In this document: in pieces, positions 38,514 to 46,678 of the stretch | Layout: each line of letters begins with the position of its first letter | How positions within the stretch are numbered: position 1 is the stretch's first letter | NCBI RefSeq assembly: GCF_012726265.1 | Contig: NZ_JAASAG010000001.1 | Span: 868,001 to 932,000, forward strand | Direction of reading: 5' to 3' | Source of the DNA: Streptomyces sp. HNM0575 | Lineage (GTDB): Bacteria > Actinomycetota > Actinomycetes > Streptomycetales > Streptomycetaceae | DNA length: 64,000 nucleotides | Made by a program: the position numbers and the translations under genes | Notes under the pieces: generated by a model | Seen by the model: only the letters and a program-made list of their open reading frames with translations | Told to the model about the DNA's origin: nothing | Databases searched by the model: none

Positions 38514-41500
38514 CTAATTGCCACCGCTGTCTTTTCGATGCTTGCTGTGCAACTGGTGAAGTGTTTCTAACGTCTTGGCTTCCTCGGATCGAGAGTTGAA
38601 CTTCCGACTTCGGGCGAGACTGGCTTCCAAGTGAACGGAGGCTTGGGAGAACCGCCCTGTAGCAGCTTCTGCCTTGCCCAGGGCTCGGAGGGCCTGAGCT
38701 TCTTCAAGGACGGCCTGGATTGTTCGGGCGATGGCGAGCGCAGCTGTGTGGTGAGCCAGAGCTTCTTCACTTCTCCCCGTGGCATGGAGGACTTGGCCGA
38801 TCCCGTTGCGAGCTATGGCTTCGCTGCGGCGGTCCCCGGCGCTGCGCAACGCGGGAAGTGCCGCCTCGTACAGCTTCAGGGCTTCGTCAGGCCTTCCGTG
38901 TGCGAGCAGGGTGGCCGCCAAATTCGTCTGGAGAATCGCGTATGGGGCCTTGCTGCCGTGGGCCTGGGAAAGCTTGATCGCTTGTTGGTAGGCGTTGATG
39001 GCGCTCCCCAGGTTTCCAACCTCTCTGTAGAGTTCTGCAATGTTGTTGAGGGTGGTGAACTGTCCGCGCCGATCCTGGACATCGCGGAAGCGTGCGAGAC
39101 CTTCGAGGAAGTACTTGAGCGCGTCCTTTTGTCGCTCGAGGCTGAGGCAGATGGTGCCAAGCATGTTGAAGCTCCGGCCTTGCTGGAGCCGGTCCGTCCT
39201 GGCCAGCCGAAGCCGTAGGGCGCGTTGCTGGAAATCGAAAGCTTCGGCGTGCTTGGCCGTGTGCCAGGAGGAGATCGACAGTTGGTGGAGGGCTTCAGCC
39301 TCGAGTGCTTCGTCGCCCGCGTCCTGGGCCATTTGCAAGGCGGTCTGGGCACTCTCCACAGCTGTTCCGTAAGAGCCGGCGTTGCCGCAGACAGTACAGA
39401 GGTCGATCAGAGCACGACCGAGGGCTTCGTGGTCTCCGCTGTTCCGCCAGTGCGCAACGGCCCCGTGGAGATGGGCAGTTGCCGTGTTGAGATAGCCCTC
39501 ACTGCCCAGAAATCCCGCGAGAGTGTGGGCCGTCAAGGCAAGTTGCTCCTGTGAGCTGTGGGTTTGGGTGTACTCGAGGGCAGCCAGCAGGTTGGCCCCT
39601 TCGGTGATGAACCAACGCTGCGGGTCGTCGTCTTGCCACGTTGAGGGGGCTGGGCCTTCCGGCAGATCGATGCGGAGACGGTGGGGGTAGGCGCGGCGAT
39701 CCACTTGGTCCGCGGTGTACAAATAGTGATTGAGGAGGTGCCCAAGCACTTTCTGGATATCGATGGTCGGGTCGCTCTCGGCAAGCGTGGCCGCGTACTC
39801 GCGCAACAGGTCATGGAGTAAATAGCGATGAGGGGCCGGCTCCATGATCAGATGCCCTGCCAGCAGTTCCTCGAGTACGCGCTCGGTTTCGGCAAGTGGC
39901 AGGCCGGTGAGCGCGGCGGCGGTATCGGGTCCGAACTCAGAACCGATGTGCAGGCCGAGGCAACGGAAGGCCTTCTGCTGCGTGGGTGAGAGTGCTTGGT
40001 AGGAGACCTCCAGCGACTGCGCCATCGCGCGGTACGGGTCACGGATCTCGGGCAGTCGCCTTCTGGTCCGGCTGAAGCGCTGAACCAAGTCGGAGATGTT
40101 CCAGGAAGGCCGGGACAGGAGCCGGCTGGCGGTGATGTCCAACGCGAGCGGCAGATACCCACACAAGCGGACCAGGGTGGCGGCTTCGGCTGAGTTTGCC
40201 GTCCGTTCCTCGCCGAGCGTACGGCGGAGAAGTGCGACCGCATCCGCGGGGGTGAGTACGTCCAGCGCGATGTGCTGGACGCCAGGCAGGCCGGCTAACT
40301 GGTTACGGCTCGTGATGATGATCAGGGAAGAGGAATCCCCGGGCAGAAGAGGGCGGACCTGCTCGGCGCCGGCTGCGTCGTCCAAGACGGCTACGAAGCT
40401 GCGGTCTTGGGCCGCAGCCCGCCACAGCGCTATCAAGCTGTCAAGATCATGAGGCAGTGCCTGTACTGGTGTGCCGAGGTGTCGCAGAAGCTCGCGCAGA
40501 GCTTCGGCGGACGTCATTGGGGACTGGTGGAGGGCATGTCCGCGCAGGTTCACGACGAGCCTTCCGCCGGGGAAGCGTTCACGCATTTGGCGAGCGGCAT
40601 GGGCGGCGAGAGCAGTCTTTCCGCAGCCGGGCATGCCGGTGATGGCAGTCGGACGCACCGCACCGTTCGCGCCGGTCGAAAGTGTGGTGAGCCGTTTCAG
40701 CTCGGCTTCGCGGCCCACCCACACCGCCTCGGGAGGGAGGGAGTCGGCAGGCTTGTTCGTACTGCTGTAAGCGAGGGGCGCGGAAGGTACAGGCAGCAGG
40801 GCGGTGACCGGTGTGCCGGCCAGGATGCCCCTATGGATGCGGGTGAGCTCATCACTCGGTTCAGTGCCTGACCGCCACAGGTGATGCAGTGTGCGCTGCA
40901 ACAGGTGGGCTGCTTCTTCGGTGCGCCCGTACCCGTGGAGGGCAAGAGCGAGCTGTCCGGCAAAGGGTTGCTTCAGAGCGTGCCGCTCCGCCAGGGGCTG
41001 CAAGGCAGCGACGGCTTCCCCGAAGCGACCCAGTCGCAATGCGATGTCTGCTTGCAGTAAGACGGCTCCAAGGTTCTTCTCGTTCACGATGCTGCGAATC
41101 TCAGCGGCCCATGCCCCCGGCAGCCCGGCCAGCGGCTCACCGGCCCATAATCGAGAAGCCTCCTTGAGCGCCTTGAGCGCATCCCGTTCGCTGCCGCTGT
41201 CGGCAAGAACGTGGCCCTGATCGAGAAGGGTGAGGTAGCGACGCAGATCCACGGTGTCCGGGTCCGCCTGAAGCTTGTACGTGTGCGTACGGCTGATCAC
41301 TTCGGGGGCGTGTGGACCCGCGAGCGCGACAAGGGCCTTACGGATTCGGTGAATGTGAACATACAGCGCATCGCGGGCCTTAGCTGGAGGATGCTCGTCC
41401 CAGACCCGGTGGACGAGGGTGTCCACCCCGACCGTCCGTCCGGCATCCCACGCCAACGCGGCAAGAGTCAGGCCCGACTTGGGTGATCCGAGCGGGCTGT

Positions 41501-41555
41501 GTGTCTCCTCGGCCCGCAACGCGACTGTGCCCAGTAGCAGTATGCGGAGCTTCAC
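38514..41555 (-). CDS. SARP-type regulator with NB-ARC and TPR domains (AfsR-like)
   Basis: A 1,013-aa protein. Residues 1-97 form the OmpR-like winged helix (LRILLLGTVALRAEETHSPL), 98-245 the bacterial transcriptional activation domain (DTVDLRRYLTLLDQGHVLAD), and 280-600 the NB-ARC ATPase with Walker A GMPGCGKTAL (about 307-316), Walker B FVAVLDDAAG and CGYLPLALDI. From 640 to the end there are TPRs (SINAYQQAIKLSQAHGSKAP, DEALKLYEAALPALRSAGDR). This is the AfsR architecture: DNA-binding activators gated by nucleotide state. GTG 41555 follows GGGAGGGG. In-frame TTA codons at 40298 and 39821 predict bldA dependence. It is divergent from the NLR-like gene at 41784, sharing a 228-bp control region; its targets may include the island genes. 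Confidence 0.9.
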   Translation of the reverse strand: MKLRILLLGTVALRAEETHSPLGSPKSGLTLAALAWDAGRTVGVDTLVHRVWDEHPPAKARDALYVHIHRIRKALVALAGPHAPEVISRTHTYKLQADPDTVDLRRYLTLLDQGHVLADSGSERDALKALKEASRLWAGEPLAGLPGAWAAEIRSIVNEKNLGAVLLQADIALRLGRFGEAVAALQPLAERHALKQPFAGQLALALHGYGRTEEAAHLLQRTLHHLWRSGTEPSDELTRIHRGILAGTPVTALLPVPSAPLAYSSTNKPADSLPPEAVWVGREAELKRLTTLSTGANGAVRPTAITGMPGCGKTALAAHAARQMRERFPGGRLVVNLRGHALHQSPMTSAEALRELLRHLGTPVQALPHDLDSLIALWRAAAQDRSFVAVLDDAAGAEQVRPLLPGDSSSLIIITSRNQLAGLPGVQHIALDVLTPADAVALLRRTLGEERTANSAEAATLVRLCGYLPLALDITASRLLSRPSWNISDLVQRFSRTRRRLPEIRDPYRAMAQSLEVSYQALSPTQQKAFRCLGLHIGSEFGPDTAAALTGLPLAETERVLEELLAGHLIMEPAPHRYLLHDLLREYAATLAESDPTIDIQKVLGHLLNHYLYTADQVDRRAYPHRLRIDLPEGPAPSTWQDDDPQRWFITEGANLLAALEYTQTHSSQEQLALTAHTLAGFLGSEGYLNTATAHLHGAVAHWRNSGDHEALGRALIDLCTVCGNAGSYGTAVESAQTALQMAQDAGDEALEAEALHQLSISSWHTAKHAEAFDFQQRALRLRLARTDRLQQGRSFNMLGTICLSLERQKDALKYFLEGLARFRDVQDRRGQFTTLNNIAELYREVGNLGSAINAYQQAIKLSQAHGSKAPYAILQTNLAATLLAHGRPDEALKLYEAALPALRSAGDRRSEAIARNGIGQVLHATGRSEEALAHHTAALAIARTIQAVLEEAQALRALGKAEAATGRFSQASVHLEASLARSRKFNSRSEEAKTLETLHQLHSKHRKDSGGN

Positions 41556-41783
41556 CAGCGCCCCTCCCGCCGGTACGACTGTCGTCCATCGAGAATGGCA
41601 TGGCGTGATTTTTATGGCCATGTCAATTTGATACGAGGTCTGAAATTGCCCTCATGGAGATTTGGGGTGGTCGATCTCCACTCCCTCCGGGTAGGGAAGG
41701 GCCGGGGGAGCGGCTGTGAGTGAAACCCAGCAGCGTGTGCCCGAACTGATGCGATGGCTGGACACATCCGGGGGAGATGCACT

Positions 41784-44207
41784 GTGGGGGAAGCAGAGAT
41801 AGCCGCTGCACTCTTATCGGCCATGATTGCCCACAGGCCGCTGAACACATCACCGGCCGGCAGGGATCTGCACCAACTTGTGTGTGCACGATTCGAACCC
41901 GAAGAAGAGTCGGCGCGGCAGTGGGACGAAGCCTGCCGGGCTCCGGACCCCTTGCCGGCGCTGTTGCAACTGTCCGGTTTCTTGGCCCGGTACGCCGCCG
42001 CCGATGCAGTGTTCAGGGCAGAGTTGGACGCCTGGCTCCAGCACCACCAGGCAGTACTGCATGAGACGAACAACAGCATCGCTGGATCAGCACACGTGCA
42101 CGGACCAAGCCTTCAGGCGGGCTCGATTCACGGAGACGTACACGTACACCACGCCGAACTGGCTGCCCTCCGCCAAAAGTTGGTACCTCGTCAACTCAGG
42201 CCCGCACCGGCGCACTTCACGAACCGTGCTGCGGAACTTCTCGCACTTGATCGCATCACTGGGTCCCACCAGGAGAACCGACCCGTGTTGGCGGTGATCA
42301 GCGGGCCTGGAGGGGTCGGGAAGACCACGCTGGCCCTACGGTGGTTGCACGATGTGGCTGATCGCTATCCGGACGGTCAGCTCTACGTTGACCTGGCGTC
42401 AGACCCTGCCGGGGTACCGGAGCCGACGGACTCGGTGCTCGGAGGATTTCTCCGGGCTCTGGGCGTCGAAGGGGGGAAGGTACCCGCCGAAGCTGAGGAG
42501 GCGGCAAGCCTCTTCCGCTCGATCACCGCCCGTAGCCGCCTGTCGATTCTGCTGGACAACGCGGTGTCGGCCGCTCAGGTGCGGTCACTGCTGCCTTCTT
42601 CGGCGATGAGCACTGTCGTGGTGACCACGAGGTGGCGACTGGGCGGGCTGGCCAGGGACGGTGCCGAGTTCCTGCCCGTCACGCCTTTGCCGAAGCAGGC
42701 GGGCAGAGAGCTATTGACCAGCACTGTGGGGAAGCGCCGGACATCTGCGGAAGCGGAGGCGGTCGCCGGATTGGTGCGCCTGTGCGCGGGACTTCCACTC
42801 GCGCTGTCCATCGTGGGAGCACGGCTCGTGATGCGTCCGCAGTGGTCCATCGCTCGGGTGGAGCGGGAACTGAAGGACGAACAGAGGCGACTTCAAGGGT
42901 TGGCTATGGAAGACGTGTCCATACTCAGTGTGTTCGACTTCTCCTACGACGGCCTGCCGCCGGATGCCGCACGCGCGTACAGGTGGCTCGGTTTGCATCC
43001 GGGACCGGACCTCGCCCTCGAAGCCGCCGCAGCGGCACTGGAGTTACCGGAAGACGACGCGATCGCGCTGTTGGAGAGCTTGGTAGACGCCAGCGTTCTG
43101 GAGCCCGGAGGGTCCGGCCGGTACCGCTTTCACGACCTCATCCGCCTGCACGCCCGTCAGCGTGCCGAGACGCGCGACGGTGCCACTGCACGGGACGGCG
43201 TCATCCAGCGTCTCCTGGAGTACCACCTCGCCCTTGCCACTGAGGTCGACCATGTGGTGACGCCGCTGGAGTGGCAACTCGGTCCTGTCCACAGGGCCGC
43301 CGATTCGCGTACCACTTTCCGGACCGGCCGCGAAGCTCTCAAGGTGCTCGAGGGCGAACTGCCGAATTTGATGGCTCTGATGCGCGCCGGCCACGAGCGC
43401 CACTTCGACTCTCTGGTTTGGCAACTGGCTGAAGCGATGTGGTCGTTCTTCCTCCACCGCAAGCATTTCCCCGACTGGATGGCCGCCTACAGGCTCGGCA
43501 TCAAGGCCGCTTCGCGCTGCGCCGATCCCGCTGCCCTCTCGCGCATGCACCACCACCTGGGCTTCGCCTTCCACAACCTGGGCCGCAGGGAGGAAGCGCT
43601 TGAGCAGGGGCTCTCTTCTCTCGATTCGGCACGAGAGGCGCGACACGAGCGGGCAGAAACAGAAGCACTGGGACTTGTGGGGATGGCGTACCGCAGCCAG
43701 GGCCGCTTCGACGAAGCCGTAGGGGTGTTACGGCAAGCGGTCGCACTCGACCACCGGGCCGAACGCGTACGGGGGGAGGCACTCGGTCGGCGCCGGCTCG
43801 GCCAAGCTCTGTTGGCCGCCGGAAGGACTTACGAGGCGATCGACCAGCTCGTCCGGGGCCGGGACTTGGCCGAGTCACTGTCCGACCAAAAGGTCAAGGC
43901 GATGACGATGGTCTGGCTCGCTGATGCATACAGGCGTGCAGGCCGTGCCGGTGAAGCGGTCACTATCGCTCGGGCAGCCTGGCCGCTCATAGATGATTCG
44001 GGATCCAGCCAGTACCGGGCACAGGTACTGATGGTGTGGGGTGAAGCTGCGGAGGCACTCGGGGAACTGGCCACCGCTCACGGCCTGATCGGCCGGTCAC
44101 GAGGCTTTTACCGGCAAGCCGGTGCCCCCGACTTGGGGAGGGTGGACCGTGCGCTTGCCAGAATTGAAGCGCAGCAGTCCAGTCCTCCGGGGAGTTCACC
44201 GTCATGA
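41784..44207 (+). CDS. NLR-like NB-ARC/TPR protein with amyloid-like N-terminal motif
   Basis: An 807-aa STAND ATPase. Residues 1-95 are a helical effector-associated-type domain (EIAAALLSAMIAHRPLNTSP). Residues 96-122 hold a Gly/His motif (SIAGSAHVHGPSLQAGSIHG, then DVHVHH). NB-ARC follows with Walker A SGPGGVGKTTL (about 173-183), SRLSILLDNAVSAAQVRSLL, VVTTRW and CAGLPLALSI, and from about 560 TPR-like repeats (LSRMHHHLGFAFHNLGRREE). It lacks a SARP DNA-binding domain. Such proteins act as ligand-gated oligomerisation switches in signalling or defence. GTG 41784 follows GGGGGAG; ATG 41754 is less likely. TTA codons at 41814 and two further in-frame sites suggest bldA control. The 3' end overlaps the convergent gene at 44202. 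Confidence 0.85.
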   Translation: MGEAEIAAALLSAMIAHRPLNTSPAGRDLHQLVCARFEPEEESARQWDEACRAPDPLPALLQLSGFLARYAAADAVFRAELDAWLQHHQAVLHETNNSIAGSAHVHGPSLQAGSIHGDVHVHHAELAALRQKLVPRQLRPAPAHFTNRAAELLALDRITGSHQENRPVLAVISGPGGVGKTTLALRWLHDVADRYPDGQLYVDLASDPAGVPEPTDSVLGGFLRALGVEGGKVPAEAEEAASLFRSITARSRLSILLDNAVSAAQVRSLLPSSAMSTVVVTTRWRLGGLARDGAEFLPVTPLPKQAGRELLTSTVGKRRTSAEAEAVAGLVRLCAGLPLALSIVGARLVMRPQWSIARVERELKDEQRRLQGLAMEDVSILSVFDFSYDGLPPDAARAYRWLGLHPGPDLALEAAAAALELPEDDAIALLESLVDASVLEPGGSGRYRFHDLIRLHARQRAETRDGATARDGVIQRLLEYHLALATEVDHVVTPLEWQLGPVHRAADSRTTFRTGREALKVLEGELPNLMALMRAGHERHFDSLVWQLAEAMWSFFLHRKHFPDWMAAYRLGIKAASRCADPAALSRMHHHLGFAFHNLGRREEALEQGLSSLDSAREARHERAETEALGLVGMAYRSQGRFDEAVGVLRQAVALDHRAERVRGEALGRRRLGQALLAAGRTYEAIDQLVRGRDLAESLSDQKVKAMTMVWLADAYRRAGRAGEAVTIARAAWPLIDDSGSSQYRAQVLMVWGEAAEALGELATAHGLIGRSRGFYRQAGAPDLGRVDRALARIEAQQSSPPGSSPS

Positions 44208-44708
44208 CCGCGTTGCGGCACCCAGAGCGAGAGGTTCGACGAGCTCGGCGATTTCCCCTCCTACAGCAATCCACGGGTAGGCACATACTCCGCACACTCG
44301 TTCCTGCCCTGTTCTGTCATGAGGGACTATGACCTGCTCGGCGTCCCTGGTCCGGAGCACCGTCCCCAACTCGGCCACCGCCACTGCGGCAAGTGAGCAA
44401 CCTGGGGATGCTGCCAGTTGGGCATGAGCGGCCCTCACCGCACGACCGGCTGACAGTTGCAAGGGAACGATCACCACATCAGCGCTCTGTCGCCAGTTTG
44501 CCCTCGCTCTTTCCGCGGCCACCAGGTACCTGTCGGCGGTCACACACGGACACCCGCTCTGCTGCCGTCCCACGCCATCCCAGTAGCACACCTCTACGCC
44601 GGCAGCGCGCCTACTGTGCAGGTCACATCGCCCAACCGTCAGCTCTCTGCCTGTACGAGGGTTCATCCGGCCACGCAGGAGCGCATGCCGGCACGGGGAC
44701 GAACTCAT
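44202..44708 (-). CDS. Hypothetical Cys-containing protein, coupled to the upstream GT-B-like gene
   Basis: A 168-aa protein starting MSSSPCRHALLRGRMNPRTG. It has a central helical region (SADVVIVPLQLSAGRAVRAA) and a C-terminal CGVCAYPWIAVGGEIAELVE. Cys pairs suggest metal or disulfide chemistry, but no family is recognised. ATG 44708 overlaps the stop of the upstream gene (ATGA), so they are co-translated. I do not assign a function. Confidence 0.65.
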   Translation of the reverse strand: MSSSPCRHALLRGRMNPRTGRELTVGRCDLHSRRAAGVEVCYWDGVGRQQSGCPCVTADRYLVAAERARANWRQSADVVIVPLQLSAGRAVRAAHAQLAASPGCSLAAVAVAELGTVLRTRDAEQVIVPHDRTGQERVCGVCAYPWIAVGGEIAELVEPLALGAATRS

Positions 44709-45961
44709 CCGGCCTCCCTGAACGACCGGCTCTTGGGGCCGGTGACAGGTATCGGAAGTGGTGCCGGCTCGTTGGTGAGAGGCCTGCACGGCTCCGGAAG
44801 GTCCAGTAACCGATACATCGTTCGCCGGAGGATGTGCGCCGCTCGTCCCGGCTCGGAGGTGATCAGTCCCGCAATGTGCCTCTGCTGGCCCGGGTGATGT
44901 CCGTTCACCACCTCTTCCAGCTGCCTGGCCAGCGGCCTGTCCATCCTCAGGCGTGCAGCCTCCTTGCTGACGATGTTCGCAAGACTGCCCGGACGTAGGA
45001 AGCCTTCGAGATTCGCGGACGCCAGCACCACTGGAGAGCCGATCGCTGCACCGTAGCTGGTGACCGATCCGTGATCGCCGACGACCACGTCGGCAGATGC
45101 CAGTCCAGCTCTCCAGCCCTCCTCCGGCGGCAGCAGAAGAAGGCCTGCACGCAGGGAGTCGGCCAGCCATGCCCGAACTTGCCACGCCCCGTGCACACCC
45201 CAGACGTTGGGGTGCAGCACTGCCGCCACGCGGTATCGGTCACGCGGCAACTCGCCCATCAGCCGGTCCAGCAGATCCGGGTGCGTTCCCAGAGCCGATT
45301 CCGGCTGCCACGTGGACGTCACCAACGCCAGTTTCTGGCTCGGAAGCAGCCCCAATGCCCGTCGATAGGCGTGCCGCCACGGCATGCTGGTGACCAACCG
45401 GTCGAAGGAGACGTCACCCGCGACGACCGCCACCGGTAGCGCATCGGGGCACGATTCGCGAAGCAGCGTCAGCTCGTCCTTGTGCGCGAGCGGCAACGAG
45501 GCCGGCAACAAGCGCCCACGGTGCATCAGCGAACCGCGGTCCAGCCCATGTGTCGGGCATGCCTCGGGACCGGCGGTCCGGGCACGCAGCCTGGACGGCA
45601 TCGCACCCGCCCCATGAGGCAGGAGCATCACCTTTCCGTGCAGTTGCTCGACCGCCGTCTCGCTGGCAGCGAGTATGAGGTCGAACTCACATTGCACAGC
45701 CTGCTGCCAAGGCAAGAGCAACCCACCCTGACCTCGCACGAATTCTTCAGCGCCATGGCACATCGCACCATTCGGTGCGGGTGCCACCGTGAACATCACC
45801 ACGACACGGTGATCGGACTCCAGTAGTGCGAGAACGTCCATAAGGCGAATCCCGGCCACCATGAACGGCACGACTACAAGCACGGTGCGACATCCCTGGC
45901 GCAGTACCCGGTTGTGTGCGCCCAAACCGACTGGTCCGTTCAGCCATGAAACCCCTGCCAT
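44705..45961 (-). CDS. Hypothetical protein with GT-B / CDP-glycerol-transferase-like features
   Basis: A 418-aa protein starting MAGVSWLNGPVGLGAHNRVL. Alternating hydrophobic strands (TVLVVVPFMVAGIRLMDVLA; KLALVTSTWQPESALG; YRVAAVLHPNVWGVHGAW) and the late VVVGDHGSVTSYGAAIGSPV resemble the donor-site end of CDP-glycerol:polyglycerophosphate transferases and other GT-B enzymes (a DHGS-type motif). No substrate is implied. Some streptomycete relatives have been labelled translation initiation factor 2, which the sequence does not support. ATG 45961 gives the best start; the frame continues upstream without bias. It forms a two-gene operon with 44202-44708. Confidence 0.65.
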   Translation of the reverse strand: MAGVSWLNGPVGLGAHNRVLRQGCRTVLVVVPFMVAGIRLMDVLALLESDHRVVVMFTVAPAPNGAMCHGAEEFVRGQGGLLLPWQQAVQCEFDLILAASETAVEQLHGKVMLLPHGAGAMPSRLRARTAGPEACPTHGLDRGSLMHRGRLLPASLPLAHKDELTLLRESCPDALPVAVVAGDVSFDRLVTSMPWRHAYRRALGLLPSQKLALVTSTWQPESALGTHPDLLDRLMGELPRDRYRVAAVLHPNVWGVHGAWQVRAWLADSLRAGLLLLPPEEGWRAGLASADVVVGDHGSVTSYGAAIGSPVVLASANLEGFLRPGSLANIVSKEAARLRMDRPLARQLEEVVNGHHPGQQRHIAGLITSEPGRAAHILRRTMYRLLDLPEPCRPLTNEPAPLPIPVTGPKSRSFREAG

Positions 45962-46678
45962 CACTGAACACCCCTCGGATCGGGGGCGGACTTGTCGGGC
46001 GATTCCCCGGGAGCGGGTTCCCGCCCGGCCGTCGTGTGCTCGGAGCGCCAACCTTCTGTACGCTTTGCCAGAATCGCTTCAACATGCCTACCGACAGCGA
46101 TCACATCATCCCCCTGAGCGTCGGCTCACCTTCTCCGACGGGGAACTGCCCTACGGCACAGGTGGATTGCTTGCGGGAGCCTTGCAGAAACCTTGCCGCC
46201 CTGGTGGCGGGCCTGAACGCCTGCGGTGAGCCGGAACGCCCACCAACCACCAGATGCCCCGCGCGAGGAGTTGAAATTCCGAGGGTCAACGGAACCGGCC
46301 GTGTCGTCTGGCCGCCTGCTGCGTAGAGCGGGAGTGGGATCCCCCCGTTGTGCACCCTATGCGTACCACCCATTGAAGGTCCTGCTTCTGTTCCGGTCAG
46401 AGATCTTCCGTGGGCCGGAGGGGGATTGGTTGATATGCGGTCAGGTCCTCGTAGGTATCTGATGGCAAAGCGCTGGGTCCGGCGAGGTGAAGGCCGCACC
46501 TTCCAAAGGTGATCTTGAATGTTCGACCCGTGGGTGCTGGTCGCGCTCGCAGTGCGGTCTCTGTCTGGGCGCGAAATTCAGTCAATGAGGCGGCGGTTGG
46601 CTTCTTGTCGTGTTTGTCGTCTGGTGTTCTCGGCGGTGCGTCATTGAAGATGCCCGCCTACTCGTCGTCGGGGGTTAC
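45962..46678. other. 717-bp region without a convincing gene
   Basis: Frames on both strands lack coding bias. It contains the island repeat at 46344 and presumably promoters for the divergent operons on either side. Confidence 0.45.
46344..46410. repeat. Third copy of the island repeat
   Basis: CCCGTTGTGCACC (46344-46356) is identical to 51999-52011. The later 25 bases at 46378-46402 match 37749-37773 at 21 positions. It carries no glnA-end sequence, unlike the other copies. Confidence 0.5.

Noticed and set aside
44705..45961. Annotation as translation initiation factor 2
   Set aside because: There are no GTPase G motifs; the DHGS-like motif and strand pattern point to a different fold.
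45916..46326. Frame of 136 codons on the + strand with some Cys
   Set aside because: No codon bias or ribosome site; it overlaps the start region of a better supported gene on the other strand.
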